Assembly (NCBI GenBank): GCA_947495125.1
Contig: CANLXL010000005.1
Coordinates: forward strand, 124,001 to 188,000
DNA length: 64,000 bases
Direction: 5' to 3'
Origin: an uncultured Flaviramulus sp.
Lineage (GTDB): Bacteria > Bacteroidota > Bacteroidia > Flavobacteriales > Flavobacteriaceae
Each line of letters starts with the position of its first letter. The stretch's first letter is position 1. The notes under the pieces are model-generated. The model was not told the DNA's origin. It ran no database searches and worked only from the letters and a program-made list of their open reading frames with translations. Both the position numbers and the translations under genes were made by a program. This document shows, piece after piece, positions 54,516 through 63,483 of the stretch.

Positions 54516-57500
54516 TTATTTGTCTCTTTCTAATGTCCTATCACCGTAGAAATATCGAAACTTTACGATTTCTTTATTAAATAATAAGGCTTCCTTTTCG
54601 ACAAAATCTACATTATCATGCTTAATGAGGGTTTCTAAGTTCCTCCGATAGGCCTCAATGCTTGATATAATCGTTTCTATCTTATGATATTGTTCATCTA
54701 ACGGAATACTGGCATAATAGTTAAGTCTTTCCTGATATACTTTTTTCAATTTTCTAAATAGGTCTCTGGCCTTGGTCATTTCTCCAACTTGGTAGTAGCT
54801 GTCAACATAGGGTTCCAGAAATGTATAATAACCAAAATAGTCTACTGGAATGTTTGTCATAGCGATATCAATGACCTCCTTGGCCTTATCCATTTTATCT
54901 TCCTCTATCAACTTTTCTATCAATTTTGCTAAAGCCATGCGTAATGAAACTCCACCCTGTTTCCGTGTCTGTGGATCATGATATATGTCGGGACTGCTGG
55001 AATTACCCCAATCTAAATTCTTAACTATGCTATACCCTAGGTCTTCATCCACTCTTCCCATGTATAACCCACCGTCATACTCAGTTTTTATCGGCACTAA
55101 TTTATAAGCAATGCCATCTAATTGCAAGTAGTCTTTCATCCATATATATTCTTCGTCTTCATAACTACCCCCCGAAAAGTAGATAGGGCGTTCCCAATCA
55201 TTATTAGCAATTATATCCAGCATCATAATTCTATTTTTGGTTAATGCTGTTTTTGGTAGATCGATATCAATATAATCAACGATGTGTGCAGTGTCTTTCT
55301 CTTTTACCAAACCATTATTCAATACGGTGTTTTTGTTAACATCTATACGAATTTTGTTAGTAGGATAGTAAACAAGATTTAGTGTGCTTTCAGAATATTG
55401 ACTTAAGTCAGCGCCTTGTTTTTTTAAGAAATATTTGAATTTTGTTTGAGGTTTATCGCTTCCTACCCAATTCATAAAATCGTTAATATTCCAGCGTTTT
55501 TCTGCTATTCCTGGAAGGCCCTGATAATAAATGGCATCTCTTGTGCCATATTTGTACTTATCATGAGTCAACTGGGATGGAATGGGATCACTTTCATACG
55601 ATTTTCGTTTTGCCTGATCAATATACCAATCCGTTGCGAAGTAACTGGTAACAATAATTCGAACATCGGTGCGGTAACCCTCAATTTCCTGGATATACCA
55701 AAGGGGGAAATTATCGTTGTCTCCGATGGTAAATAGGATGGCTCCTGAGTTTTCCTGAGTAGAATCCAGATAAGATTTAGCAGAAGATCGAGCGGTATAT
55801 CGATTAGATCTGTCATGGTCGTCCCAATTCTGATATGCCATCACGCCGGGAACTGCTAAAAAGCAGATTACCAAAACAACAGGTGCTAATAGTTTTGGTC
55901 GAATTATTTTTTTTAACGTATTGAACACCCCATAGATCCCCATACCAATCCAAACCGCAAAAATATAAAATGAACCGACCAATGAATAGTCTCGCTCACG
56001 AGGTTGAAATATTGCAGGGTTGGTATAAAACTGGATAGCGATACCTGTAAATATGAAGAATACAAAAAGCACCCAAAATTGTTTGAGGTTTCTCGAAATC
56101 TGAAATACCAGACCAATAAAACCTAATAGAAGAGGTAAAAAGTAATAGGTGTTTCTACCTTTATTATGCTTTACTTCATCTGGTAAATTATTCTGACTGC
56201 CATGGTGTAAACGATCTATAAAGCCAATTCCGCTTATCCAATTCCCATGACCGTTATAACGCCCTTGAATATCATCCTGTCTTCCAACAAAATTCCACAT
56301 AAAATAACGCCAATACATGTATCCAAATTGAAATTTAAACATGTATTCCAAGTTGTTCCATACCGAGGGTGGCTTGACCTCAATAAAGTTGCTGAACTTA
56401 TTTAAGAACTTTATGTATTGCGATTCATCGACCTCACCATCTGCATACCTCTTTCTAAGTTGGTTTACATTATTTATAAGTTCTTTATTCGATCTATATC
56501 GAGATTTAATTTCAAATTCTAATGCACCGAAATATTTCATATAATTTTCGGCATTCATTTGACTCCACATACGAGGTAAAATTCCAATATGTTTTTTATT
56601 TGGACCTTGTAATGCTTTTTTATAAAGATTTACGATTTCGTAGTTATTCAATTTCTTATTGCGTTCATACTTTGGATAATCATCTTTATCTTCTCCGGGC
56701 GGAGCAAATCGATCAGAGTAATAAGCGCCGTAAAATGGGCTATCAGTGCTTGGGTATTGTTCACGATTATAATAAGCAAGGAGTGCTCTGGCGTCTGAAG
56801 GGTCATTCTCGTTAATAGTAACATGAGCATTAGCCCTTAGCGGTAAAACAAGCCATGAAGAAAAGCCTATGCATAAAAACATTAATGTAAGAACCAATGT
56901 ATTTGCTATTGGATATCGATACTTATGAGAATGTCTCAAAGCAAAAATGAAGGAGAATATTAAAACAAGCCCAACCATAATAGTTCCTGAATTAAAAGGG
57001 AGGCCAAAGCTATTTACAAAAAATACTTCACCCCATCCAAAAAACTTAAGTATATAAGTTAAAGGAAACTTGAAAACCAGCATAAGTATAGCTACTGCTA
57101 CTATATTGCCTAGAATAAAATTTCTTATTGTGATAATCTTTTGTCTTTTAAAATAATAGAGTAGTATGATCGAAGGAATAGCCAGAAAGCCCATGAACTG
57201 GATACCAAATGTTAAACCAACCACAAAAGCAATGAGAATTAGCCATTTGTTATTTCTAGGTTCGTTCAAGTTATCCGTCCATTTTAACCCTAGCCATAGT
57301 AATAATGCCATGACTAAACTAGCCATAGAATATACCTCTGTTTCTAAAGCATTAAACCAAAAACTATCTGAAAATGTAAAGGTTAAGGATCCGATGAGTC
57401 CACTTCCTAACACAGCAATAGCCCTATCATTTGTGAGCTTTCTTTCTTTAAAACAGAGTTTTCTGGTCAAATTGGTTATTGTCCAGAACATGAAAAGGAT

Positions 57501-57809
57501 GGTAAAGGCGCTAGATATGCAAGACACATAGTTTACCATAAAGGCTATGTTATCTGGTGCTGGGGCAAATAAAGCAGAAAATGCCCCTATCATTTGAAAC
57601 AAAGGCGCTCCTGGGGGGTGTGCAACTTCCAATTTGGCAGAGGTAGCAATATACTCTCCGGAATCCCAAAAACTTACCGTAGGCTCAACGGTGACCGAAT
57701 AGGTGAAAAGAGCAATAAGGAAAACACCCCAAGCAAGCCATTTATTCCAAAATTCGAATTCCTGTGATGGGGTAGAAAACAATCGTTTTAATCGTGAAAG
57801 GTTTTGCAT
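54516..57809 (-). CDS. DUF2723-family polytopic membrane protein (glycosyltransferase-like)
   Basis: A 1097-residue protein. The N-terminal half has about 12 or more membrane segments and the DUF2723 signature near residues 30-80 (TVSFWDSGEYIATSAKLEVAH, PPGAPLF). The C-terminal part (from about residue 620) is soluble and contains SGAILFTIGDNDNFPLWYIQE. DUF2723 proteins resemble GT-C protein mannosyltransferases, the human relative TMEM260 being an O-mannosyltransferase, so a role in protein or lipid glycosylation at the inner membrane is likely. The donor and acceptor are unknown. It is a common core gene in Bacteroidota. A LuxR-type regulator gene lies 81 bases upstream on the same strand. 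Confidence 0.88.
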   Translation of the reverse strand: MQNLSRLKRLFSTPSQEFEFWNKWLAWGVFLIALFTYSVTVEPTVSFWDSGEYIATSAKLEVAHPPGAPLFQMIGAFSALFAPAPDNIAFMVNYVSCISSAFTILFMFWTITNLTRKLCFKERKLTNDRAIAVLGSGLIGSLTFTFSDSFWFNALETEVYSMASLVMALLLWLGLKWTDNLNEPRNNKWLILIAFVVGLTFGIQFMGFLAIPSIILLYYFKRQKIITIRNFILGNIVAVAILMLVFKFPLTYILKFFGWGEVFFVNSFGLPFNSGTIMVGLVLIFSFIFALRHSHKYRYPIANTLVLTLMFLCIGFSSWLVLPLRANAHVTINENDPSDARALLAYYNREQYPSTDSPFYGAYYSDRFAPPGEDKDDYPKYERNKKLNNYEIVNLYKKALQGPNKKHIGILPRMWSQMNAENYMKYFGALEFEIKSRYRSNKELINNVNQLRKRYADGEVDESQYIKFLNKFSNFIEVKPPSVWNNLEYMFKFQFGYMYWRYFMWNFVGRQDDIQGRYNGHGNWISGIGFIDRLHHGSQNNLPDEVKHNKGRNTYYFLPLLLGFIGLVFQISRNLKQFWVLFVFFIFTGIAIQFYTNPAIFQPRERDYSLVGSFYIFAVWIGMGIYGVFNTLKKIIRPKLLAPVVLVICFLAVPGVMAYQNWDDHDRSNRYTARSSAKSYLDSTQENSGAILFTIGDNDNFPLWYIQEIEGYRTDVRIIVTSYFATDWYIDQAKRKSYESDPIPSQLTHDKYKYGTRDAIYYQGLPGIAEKRWNINDFMNWVGSDKPQTKFKYFLKKQGADLSQYSESTLNLVYYPTNKIRIDVNKNTVLNNGLVKEKDTAHIVDYIDIDLPKTALTKNRIMMLDIIANNDWERPIYFSGGSYEDEEYIWMKDYLQLDGIAYKLVPIKTEYDGGLYMGRVDEDLGYSIVKNLDWGNSSSPDIYHDPQTRKQGGVSLRMALAKLIEKLIEEDKMDKAKEVIDIAMTNIPVDYFGYYTFLEPYVDSYYQVGEMTKARDLFRKLKKVYQERLNYYASIPLDEQYHKIETIISSIEAYRRNLETLIKHDNVDFVEKEALLFNKEIVKFRYFYGDRTLERDK

Positions 57810-57874
57810 TGTTTCTTTTGAAATGCAAATACGGCCTTATCGATATGAAAAAAGGGGAGAAGAGGTAGGATTTA

Positions 57875-57891
57875 GGTACTAGTACCGGTAC
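57875..57891. repeat. Two overlapping palindromes upstream of the DUF2723 gene
   Basis: GGTACTAGTACC (57875-57886) overlaps GTACCGGTAC (57882-57891), the second reaching the stop codon of the LuxR-type gene. They lie 66-82 bases upstream of the DUF2723 start on the minus strand. They could form a dimer-binding operator or a small hairpin; no T-run follows on either strand. Confidence 0.35.
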
Positions 57892-58856
57892 TAATTATAT
57901 GTTTTTTGCAGAAGTTCCTGCCTATTGGATACTTTTAACTTACTATAAATATTGGTGATGTGCGTTTTTACCGTACTGAGACTAATAAAAAGCTCGTTCG
58001 CAATCTCCTTATTAGATTTTCCCTCAAGAATCAATTTTTTGATAGCTCGTTCTTGTTTGCTAAGTTCAGGTAAAGCTTCAACGTACTTTCTATTAAAGAG
58101 CGTAAAACAAATCAGTCCAAAAACAATTAATGCTAGAATAATATTTATAGCCTTGCTCCAAGCATATTTTTGCTCCACGACCTCTTTGGTCAAAAAGGCC
58201 AGTTTCTTTTCGAAAAATTGGTATTGAGCAGATGGTAGTTCGCTTTCTTGAAGCTCTTCCAATAGCATTAAATAGTACTCTGAGTTTTTAGCAATGTCTT
58301 GATCTAATAAATTTTTATCTTCTAGCTCTTGAACGGCTATCAATTTTACTATTAAAATACGCAGGGAGTCTTTGAAATAGGATTTTCTTTCTTGGTCATT
58401 ATGCTCAAACTTATTATTTGCTTTTTGCAATCTTTGTTCAAAACCGCGTAAACGTGTCCATTCCTTATCTGCTATATTTGTGGTACTATATTTTTCAAAA
58501 TGCTGAATCCCCGATTTAAAATTAATGCTATCGCGACTTGAAAGTATAAAGGGATTACTTTTGGCAATAGTATCGTTATGTGTTATTCCTAAGCGATTTA
58601 AATGTAATTGATAAAAAGCATCCTGATTTGAGAGTAGATTACTCTTAAAAGAAAATGATCCGTCAGCCCCAAGAGGTGACCATGCAATTTCCTTAGCCAT
58701 TTTGGAACCTCTAATATCTTCAAGACTCAATTTGTATAGATATACTTTGTGCTCCTTTGTAATCTCATTCCTTAAATCAAGTTCACCCGATATGGCGATT
58801 TGCGCATGCATTCCACAGCAGAATAGAAGGACATATATAAGGAGCTTTTTATGCAA
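57891..58856 (-). CDS. Membrane-tethered LuxR-family transcriptional regulator
   Basis: A 321-residue protein with a signal-peptide-like start (MHKKLLIYVLLFCCGMHAQ) and a periplasmic segment of about 210 residues, coiled-coil-rich near 135-230. One membrane helix spans about 236-254. A cytoplasmic LuxR/NarL-type helix-turn-helix lies at about 265-320 (LSKQERAIKKLILEGKSNKE, then STVKTHITNIYSKL). Such proteins sense periplasmic or envelope state and bind DNA directly, without a separate kinase. No receiver domain is present. The target may be the following DUF2723 gene, though this is only inferred from position. Confidence 0.88.
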   Translation of the reverse strand: MHKKLLIYVLLFCCGMHAQIAISGELDLRNEITKEHKVYLYKLSLEDIRGSKMAKEIAWSPLGADGSFSFKSNLLSNQDAFYQLHLNRLGITHNDTIAKSNPFILSSRDSINFKSGIQHFEKYSTTNIADKEWTRLRGFEQRLQKANNKFEHNDQERKSYFKDSLRILIVKLIAVQELEDKNLLDQDIAKNSEYYLMLLEELQESELPSAQYQFFEKKLAFLTKEVVEQKYAWSKAINIILALIVFGLICFTLFNRKYVEALPELSKQERAIKKLILEGKSNKEIANELFISLSTVKTHITNIYSKLKVSNRQELLQKTYN

Positions 58857-59147
58857 AATAATTACTTATGAAAAAGAGGGTTATTAATGAGCTTAAATTT
58901 ACTCAAAATATTTTTTATTATAGCGCTTCGGTTGATTGACTTTTTGGGGTATTAATCCCCTTTTGGTTAATCCGTTAAAAGCTTTTATGAGGATATCTAA
59001 ATATTATCTTTCTCCTATTTGTGATTTAGCATTCATGGTATAGTCTACATTTTAGGGAAGGCTACTTTTGTATATAAGATAACCGGTATGTATTATTTAT
59101 TGGAGATAGAGATTAAAAATAATGGAACAGTAGCTTTCGGGATAGTT

Positions 59148-60587
59148 TTATTTTATTATTCGTTCTAAAGCGATTTTCATTCCTTTATTTATAATGTCAT
59201 TTAAATATTCAGCAACGATGTCTTGTAAACCATTGAATTGTGTTAAGTCCACATCCCAAAATGTGGTATTTGATAAAACCGTTTGACATATTTCATCTAT
59301 ATTATCAGAATTGCACCACAGAGCATCGAAAAAATCTAAAATATGTTTATCATCTTTTAATGCAATCGGGGTGTCATTTCTATCGCCTTTATAAAAGGCA
59401 ATTAGTGCTGCTAATGAAAATAATAACCCTTTGGGTAATGCCTCTTTTCTTTTTATATATTCTAAAACCGAAGGTAGAACACGAGTTTTAAATTTAGAGA
59501 TAGAATTCAATGAAATACTCATTAAGGCATGCTCTAAGTATGGGTTTCTAAACCGGTCTAAGACATCATTTGCAAATTGATTTAATTCTTCTTTAGGCAA
59601 ATCTAATGTTGGACAAATCTCATTAAAAATAATATCCCTTATAAACCCTCCAACGTCCTTATTTTCTATAGATTCTCTTACAGTATCAATACCGTATAAG
59701 TAGCCCACAGGGACTAAACTTGTATGCGCGCCATTTAGAATTCTTACCTTTCGAGTTCTGTAGGGTTCCATATTGTCGGTAAAAACAATATTTAGCCCAC
59801 AGGATTTAGAAGGGATTTCTTCTTGAACAGCCTTGGGACCTTCTATCACCCAGAGGTGAAATTGTTCTCCTTCAACAACTAAATTATCTTTATAGCCTAG
59901 TTCTTCGGTAATCGCATCTATTCTGCTTCTTGGGTATCCGGGAACAATTCTATCAACTAAAGTATTACAGAAGGTATTATGATTATTGATCCATTTAACA
60001 AATTCATGACCCAAATTCCAATCGTCTGCGTATTGTAAAATAATATCTTTTAAGTGCTCCCCGTTTTTATCAATTAATTCACAAGGAATAAGGATCATAC
60101 CTTTATCAGGAGCTCCATTAAACGTTTGAAACCTTTTAAATAATAAGGCGGTTAACTTCCCAGGGTAACTGGACTGTGGGGTATTGTCTAATCTGTCATT
60201 TGCATTATATGTTATACCCGCTTCCGTGGTATTGGATATTACAAAGCGTAAATTAGGGTTCTCAGCATTGGCTAAATAGCCTGTATAATTTTCATAAGGA
60301 TTGATTCCTCTTTGAATGCAATCTATAATCTTATATTCGCTAATAACTTTGCCGCCTCTAATACCATTAAGATATAATGTATACAAACCGTTTTGTTCAT
60401 TTAGCATTTTAACCAATCCTTGATCAATAGGCTGCACTACAACAACCCCGGCATCAAAACCGACCTTTTTATTCATTTCGTGAATCATCCAGTTTGCAAA
60501 GGCTCTTAAAAAATTGCCTTCTCCAAATTGTATAACTCTCTCGGTATAGGGAGGCGTACTTACTAAGTTTCTATTTAATGAATTCAT
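59148..60587 (-). CDS. uxaB: Tagaturonate reductase-like (altronate oxidoreductase) dehydrogenase
   Basis: A 479-residue cytoplasmic member of the polyol-specific long-chain dehydrogenase family, close in length and sequence layout to UxaB (IQFGEGNFLRAFANWMIHEMN, VRILNGAHTSLVPVGYLYG). UxaB reduces D-tagaturonate to D-altronate with NADH, feeding galacturonate-type acids into the 2-keto-3-deoxygluconate route. It is encoded 95 bases downstream of a zinc dehydrogenase that could produce tagaturonate from L-galactonate. UxaC and UxaA are not in the window. A related mannonate or mannitol dehydrogenase cannot be fully ruled out. Confidence 0.85.
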   Translation of the reverse strand: MNSLNRNLVSTPPYTERVIQFGEGNFLRAFANWMIHEMNKKVGFDAGVVVVQPIDQGLVKMLNEQNGLYTLYLNGIRGGKVISEYKIIDCIQRGINPYENYTGYLANAENPNLRFVISNTTEAGITYNANDRLDNTPQSSYPGKLTALLFKRFQTFNGAPDKGMILIPCELIDKNGEHLKDIILQYADDWNLGHEFVKWINNHNTFCNTLVDRIVPGYPRSRIDAITEELGYKDNLVVEGEQFHLWVIEGPKAVQEEIPSKSCGLNIVFTDNMEPYRTRKVRILNGAHTSLVPVGYLYGIDTVRESIENKDVGGFIRDIIFNEICPTLDLPKEELNQFANDVLDRFRNPYLEHALMSISLNSISKFKTRVLPSVLEYIKRKEALPKGLLFSLAALIAFYKGDRNDTPIALKDDKHILDFFDALWCNSDNIDEICQTVLSNTTFWDVDLTQFNGLQDIVAEYLNDIINKGMKIALERIIK

Positions 60588-60682
60588 GTTTATTTTATAA
60601 TAAAGTATTACTTTTCAAAGTATCAAGTTGCTTATGTTAATGGAATTTAACTTTTGATAAGCCACCTCTTAAAAATGCTATT

Positions 60683-61702
60683 TTAGGAATGTAATTTGAA
60701 ATCTACAGTTGCTTTTATAACTCCGGTCTCAGGATTCAACCAGCTATCAAAATGGCTAATCATCTCTGTAAATGGAACGTTATGCGTAATAAAAGACTCT
60801 GTTGGAAATTGGTTAAGAATACTTATGACATGCTCAAAGTCTTCGATTGTTGCATTTCTGCTACACATCAAGGTCATTTCCTTGGAGTGGACTGCCGGAT
60901 GATTATAGGTTAAATCTCCTTTTGAAAGCCCTACAAGTACAAAACGCCCTCCATGCGACATATAGTTAGGACCCGATTCCAATGCACCTTTATGCCCGGA
61001 AGCATCAAACACGACGGTAGCTAAATCTCCATTCGTGATTTCTAAAATTTGCTCTATCGGGTTGTTTTCAACATTTACGGTGTAATCTATTCCTATTTCT
61101 TTTTTTGCATATTCTAAGCGCTGATCGTTCATGTCTATAGCGATTACTTTGGCGCCTTCAATTTGTGCTAATTTCATTATTCCGATGCCTATGGGACCAC
61201 AACCAATAACAACAACATATTCGCCCGATTTTACAGAAGCTCTTCTCACGGCATGAGCACCAATAGCCAACGGTTCAACAATAGCCATTTGGTCATTTGA
61301 CAAATCGTTTGCTGGTAATAGGAGGTCCACCGGTACGGTTATTTGTTCCTGCATTCCACCATCTTTGTGAACACCTAAAACCTTAATATTAGTGCAACAG
61401 TTTGTCTTTCCATTTTTACAGGCAATACATGCGCCACAACTAACATAAGGCATTACTACTACTTTATCACCAGCTTCAATGCCCCTTGAGTTTTCTCCAA
61501 TTTCTAAAACTTCAGAGGCCAATTCATGACCTAAAATTCTTGGATATTTAAAGAAAGCTTGATTGCCTCCATATGCATGTAAATCGGTTCCGCAAATACC
61601 AACTTTATTTATTTGTAATAGCGCTTCGTCTTTTTTTCTTGTCGGAGCTTTTTTTTCTTTCAGAATAAATTCTCCCGGCTTTTCGCAAACAATATATTTC
61701 AT
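60683..61702 (-). CDS. Zinc-dependent alcohol dehydrogenase (L-galactonate 5-dehydrogenase-like)
   Basis: A 339-residue medium-chain dehydrogenase. Catalytic zinc ligands are Cys37 in GICGTD and His59-Glu60 in GHE. The structural zinc lobe has Cys89, Cys92, Cys95 and Cys103, and the NAD motif is GCGPIGIG. The family includes sorbitol, threonine and sugar-acid dehydrogenases such as LgoD, which oxidises L-galactonate to D-tagaturonate. Placement upstream of a UxaB-like gene and under a LacI operator makes L-galactonate or a similar aldonate a sensible substrate, but the sequence alone does not fix it. Translation starts 25 bases from the palindrome at 61728. Confidence 0.85.
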   Translation of the reverse strand: MKYIVCEKPGEFILKEKKAPTRKKDEALLQINKVGICGTDLHAYGGNQAFFKYPRILGHELASEVLEIGENSRGIEAGDKVVVMPYVSCGACIACKNGKTNCCTNIKVLGVHKDGGMQEQITVPVDLLLPANDLSNDQMAIVEPLAIGAHAVRRASVKSGEYVVVIGCGPIGIGIMKLAQIEGAKVIAIDMNDQRLEYAKKEIGIDYTVNVENNPIEQILEITNGDLATVVFDASGHKGALESGPNYMSHGGRFVLVGLSKGDLTYNHPAVHSKEMTLMCSRNATIEDFEHVISILNQFPTESFITHNVPFTEMISHFDSWLNPETGVIKATVDFKLHS

Positions 61703-61727
61703 TGCTAGTTAATATATTTTTATTTAT

Positions 61728-61743
61728 GTTCAATCGATTGAAC
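61728..61743. promoter_or_regulatory. LacI-type operator upstream of the zinc dehydrogenase
   Basis: GTTCAATCGATTGAAC is a perfect 16-bp palindrome centred on ATCGAT, 25 bases before the dehydrogenase start. The same core recurs at the start of the divergent LacI gene, so both are probably bound by that regulator. Confidence 0.75.
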
Positions 61744-61844
61744 AGTTCTTTGTAAAAAAAAGATTAAGTGGTTTTAACCTTTTGATTTAATCATTTATAT
61801 ACAATGTACATGCTTGCCGATATTTCTGTATGAAAAAAAAGCAA

Positions 61845-61852
61845 TACATTTG
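61845..61852 (+). promoter_or_regulatory. Candidate -7 element of the LacI-family gene
   Basis: TACATTTG fits TAnnTTTG and overlaps the left end of the second operator. Repressor binding here would block transcription initiation of its own gene. The leader to the ATG at 61870 would be only about 10 bases. Confidence 0.5.
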
Positions 61853-61872
61853 TTCCATCGATTGAACAAATG
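61847..61872. promoter_or_regulatory. LacI-type operator overlapping its own start codon
   Basis: A 26-bp palindrome with a single mismatched pair (positions 61856/61863), centred on ATCGAT like the operator at 61728. Its right end is the ATG of the LacI-family gene. The arrangement predicts negative autoregulation. Confidence 0.75.
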
Positions 61873-62910
61873 TATAAAAACTTGGTAAATAAAAAAAAAT
61901 ATACCATAAAAGACATTGCGGATGTATTAGGAATTACACCCTCTGCCGTTTCCAAAGCGCTAAATGATCATCCCAGAATTAGTAAAAAGACTAAAGGAGC
62001 GGTCATTGAGGTTGCAAAAAGTTTAAACTACCAACCTAACTATTTAGCTACTGCTTTAAGAAAAGGGAAGAGTAATCTGGTTGGTGTTATTATACCAAGA
62101 GCTAAGAGTAACTTCTTTTCGTCTGTGGTAGAAAAAATGGAGGAGGTCCTAAATGAAAACGGTTATAACGTTATTATGACGCAATCTAATGAGTCTTACG
62201 AAAAGGAATGCAGAAATATTAATGCGTTATTATTTACCCAAGTTGATGGTATTATTGCCTCTATAGCAAATGAAACTACCAAATTGGATGCTTATCATAA
62301 AATTAAATCCAGGGGAATTCCTTTAATTCTTTTTGATAGAGGTGATAATAATTTAGAGGTTGATTATGTTGGTATCGATGATTATAAGAGTAGTCAAATG
62401 GTTGTTGAGCATTTGGTCGATCAAGGTTGTAAGCGCATTGCTCATATTGCCGGATTTAACCAATCTCCAATTTATAGAAACAGGATTCTAGGATATAAAG
62501 ACGCTCTTGTTAAATACAATTTACCAGTTGATGATAATTTAATTATTGAAAGTAATTTGCGCATAACTGATGGACAAAGAATTATGAAACAATTACTAAA
62601 TTCGCCAACCCGGCCGGATGCTGTTTATGCTGCAGGAGATTTAGCTGCTTTAGGTGCTCTTCAGGTTTTGAAAGAGGAGAATATAAAGGTCCCTGATGAA
62701 ATGGCTTTGGTAGGGTTTAGTAATGAGCCCTTTACATCATTTGTAACACCTTCTATATCTACTGTTAATCAGCATAATTCTGAAATTGGCAGGATCGCAG
62801 CGGAAACGTTTTTGAAGCGGATGAATCACCCATTAAAAGAAATGACATTAAATAAAATCATATTAGAGGCGGAACTTATAGTTCGGGATTCTTCTAATAG
62901 ATTGACATAG
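61870..62910 (+). CDS. LacI-family transcriptional regulator
   Basis: A 346-residue regulator. The N-terminal helix-turn-helix reads YTIKDIADVLGITPSAVSKALN with the hinge helix RISKKTKGAVIEVAKSLNYQPN. It is followed by a periplasmic-binding-protein-like sugar domain (LVGVIIPRAKSNFFSSVVEKME, DYVGIDDYKSSQMVVEHL, ALVGFSNEPFTSFVTPSIST). LacI proteins of this type release DNA or bind it on sugar or sugar-acid binding. Two palindromes with the core ATCGAT lie in the divergent region, one covering its own start codon. The likely regulon is itself plus the dehydrogenase/UxaB-like genes, and possibly glycan genes elsewhere. The effector is unknown. Confidence 0.95.
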   Translation: MYKNLVNKKKYTIKDIADVLGITPSAVSKALNDHPRISKKTKGAVIEVAKSLNYQPNYLATALRKGKSNLVGVIIPRAKSNFFSSVVEKMEEVLNENGYNVIMTQSNESYEKECRNINALLFTQVDGIIASIANETTKLDAYHKIKSRGIPLILFDRGDNNLEVDYVGIDDYKSSQMVVEHLVDQGCKRIAHIAGFNQSPIYRNRILGYKDALVKYNLPVDDNLIIESNLRITDGQRIMKQLLNSPTRPDAVYAAGDLAALGALQVLKEENIKVPDEMALVGFSNEPFTSFVTPSISTVNQHNSEIGRIAAETFLKRMNHPLKEMTLNKIILEAELIVRDSSNRLT

Positions 62911-62997
62911 AGCTGACTATTCATTTAAACCTTGTGTTGAGTGATTAACCACCAACTATTTTATGCCTTGATTAATCCAAAAATCTAAATGATTAGA

Positions 62998-63132
62998 TTA
63001 GCTATGGTTATAGCTTTCTGCGTTTTCTTCAAGGACTTCCTCTTTGATCACTTTAATTATTCTAAAACAAAAATATACGAGCAGAACAATTAATGAGAAC
63101 ATTATAAAAAAGAAGATGATTTTTAGTTCCAT
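62998..63132 (-). CDS. Small single-pass membrane protein (44 residues)
   Basis: On the minus strand an ATG at 63132 opens a 44-residue ORF. A hydrophobic helix (about residues 4-24, MELKIIFFFIMFSLIV onwards) is followed by a basic patch (FRIIKVIKEE) and a short acidic tail. That is a sensible small inner-membrane protein with positive-inside topology. No homologue is recognised and no clear promoter element was seen, so it remains a candidate. Confidence 0.45.
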   Translation of the reverse strand: MELKIIFFFIMFSLIVLLVYFCFRIIKVIKEEVLEENAESYNHS

Positions 63133-63425
63133 TTGAGATAGCCTAAGCACCATTTTAAAAGTATATAAATTATTAACCGAGCAAATGCTCTACGTTTTTA
63201 AACTACAGCTAAATTAGGTATAGATGATATACCTCATAATCGTAAAGTAATAACTGTTTTTTATATCTGGTTAACTTATTAATTGCTCTCTTTTGCTATT
63301 TGAAACAGTATGAATTTAAGTTAAGATCCGTCGCGCGAGACTTTTTTTTAATCATCTCTTTAGCGTCACAATTATATTTAGAGTGTCTGTTAATTTTAGG
63401 TATACGAGCTTGGCTGTCCGTTTAT

Positions 63426-63433
63426 TACTTTTG
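63426..63433 (+). promoter_or_regulatory. Candidate -7 element of the CAP-domain gene
   Basis: TACTTTTG fits TAnnTTTG and lies 50 bases before the ATG at 63484. No well-spaced -33 element was identified. Confidence 0.4.
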
Positions 63434-63483
63434 TAATTCAGAACTCAGTTTTTGTTATCAATTTGTATGGCAAAACTGAGTTT

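Larger units (their letters stand above)
62911..63483. other. Intergenic region with a small membrane ORF
   Basis: A 573-base region between the LacI gene and the CAP-domain gene. It holds a 44-codon minus-strand ORF (62998-63132) and a candidate promoter element at 63426. The rest (63133-63425) shows no recognisable gene, strong repeat or RNA fold. Confidence 0.5.

Noticed and set aside
58946-58960. GGGG-TATTAAT-CCCC hairpin as a terminator
   Set aside because: The stem is only four pairs and a T-run follows on the plus strand, where no gene is transcribed towards it.
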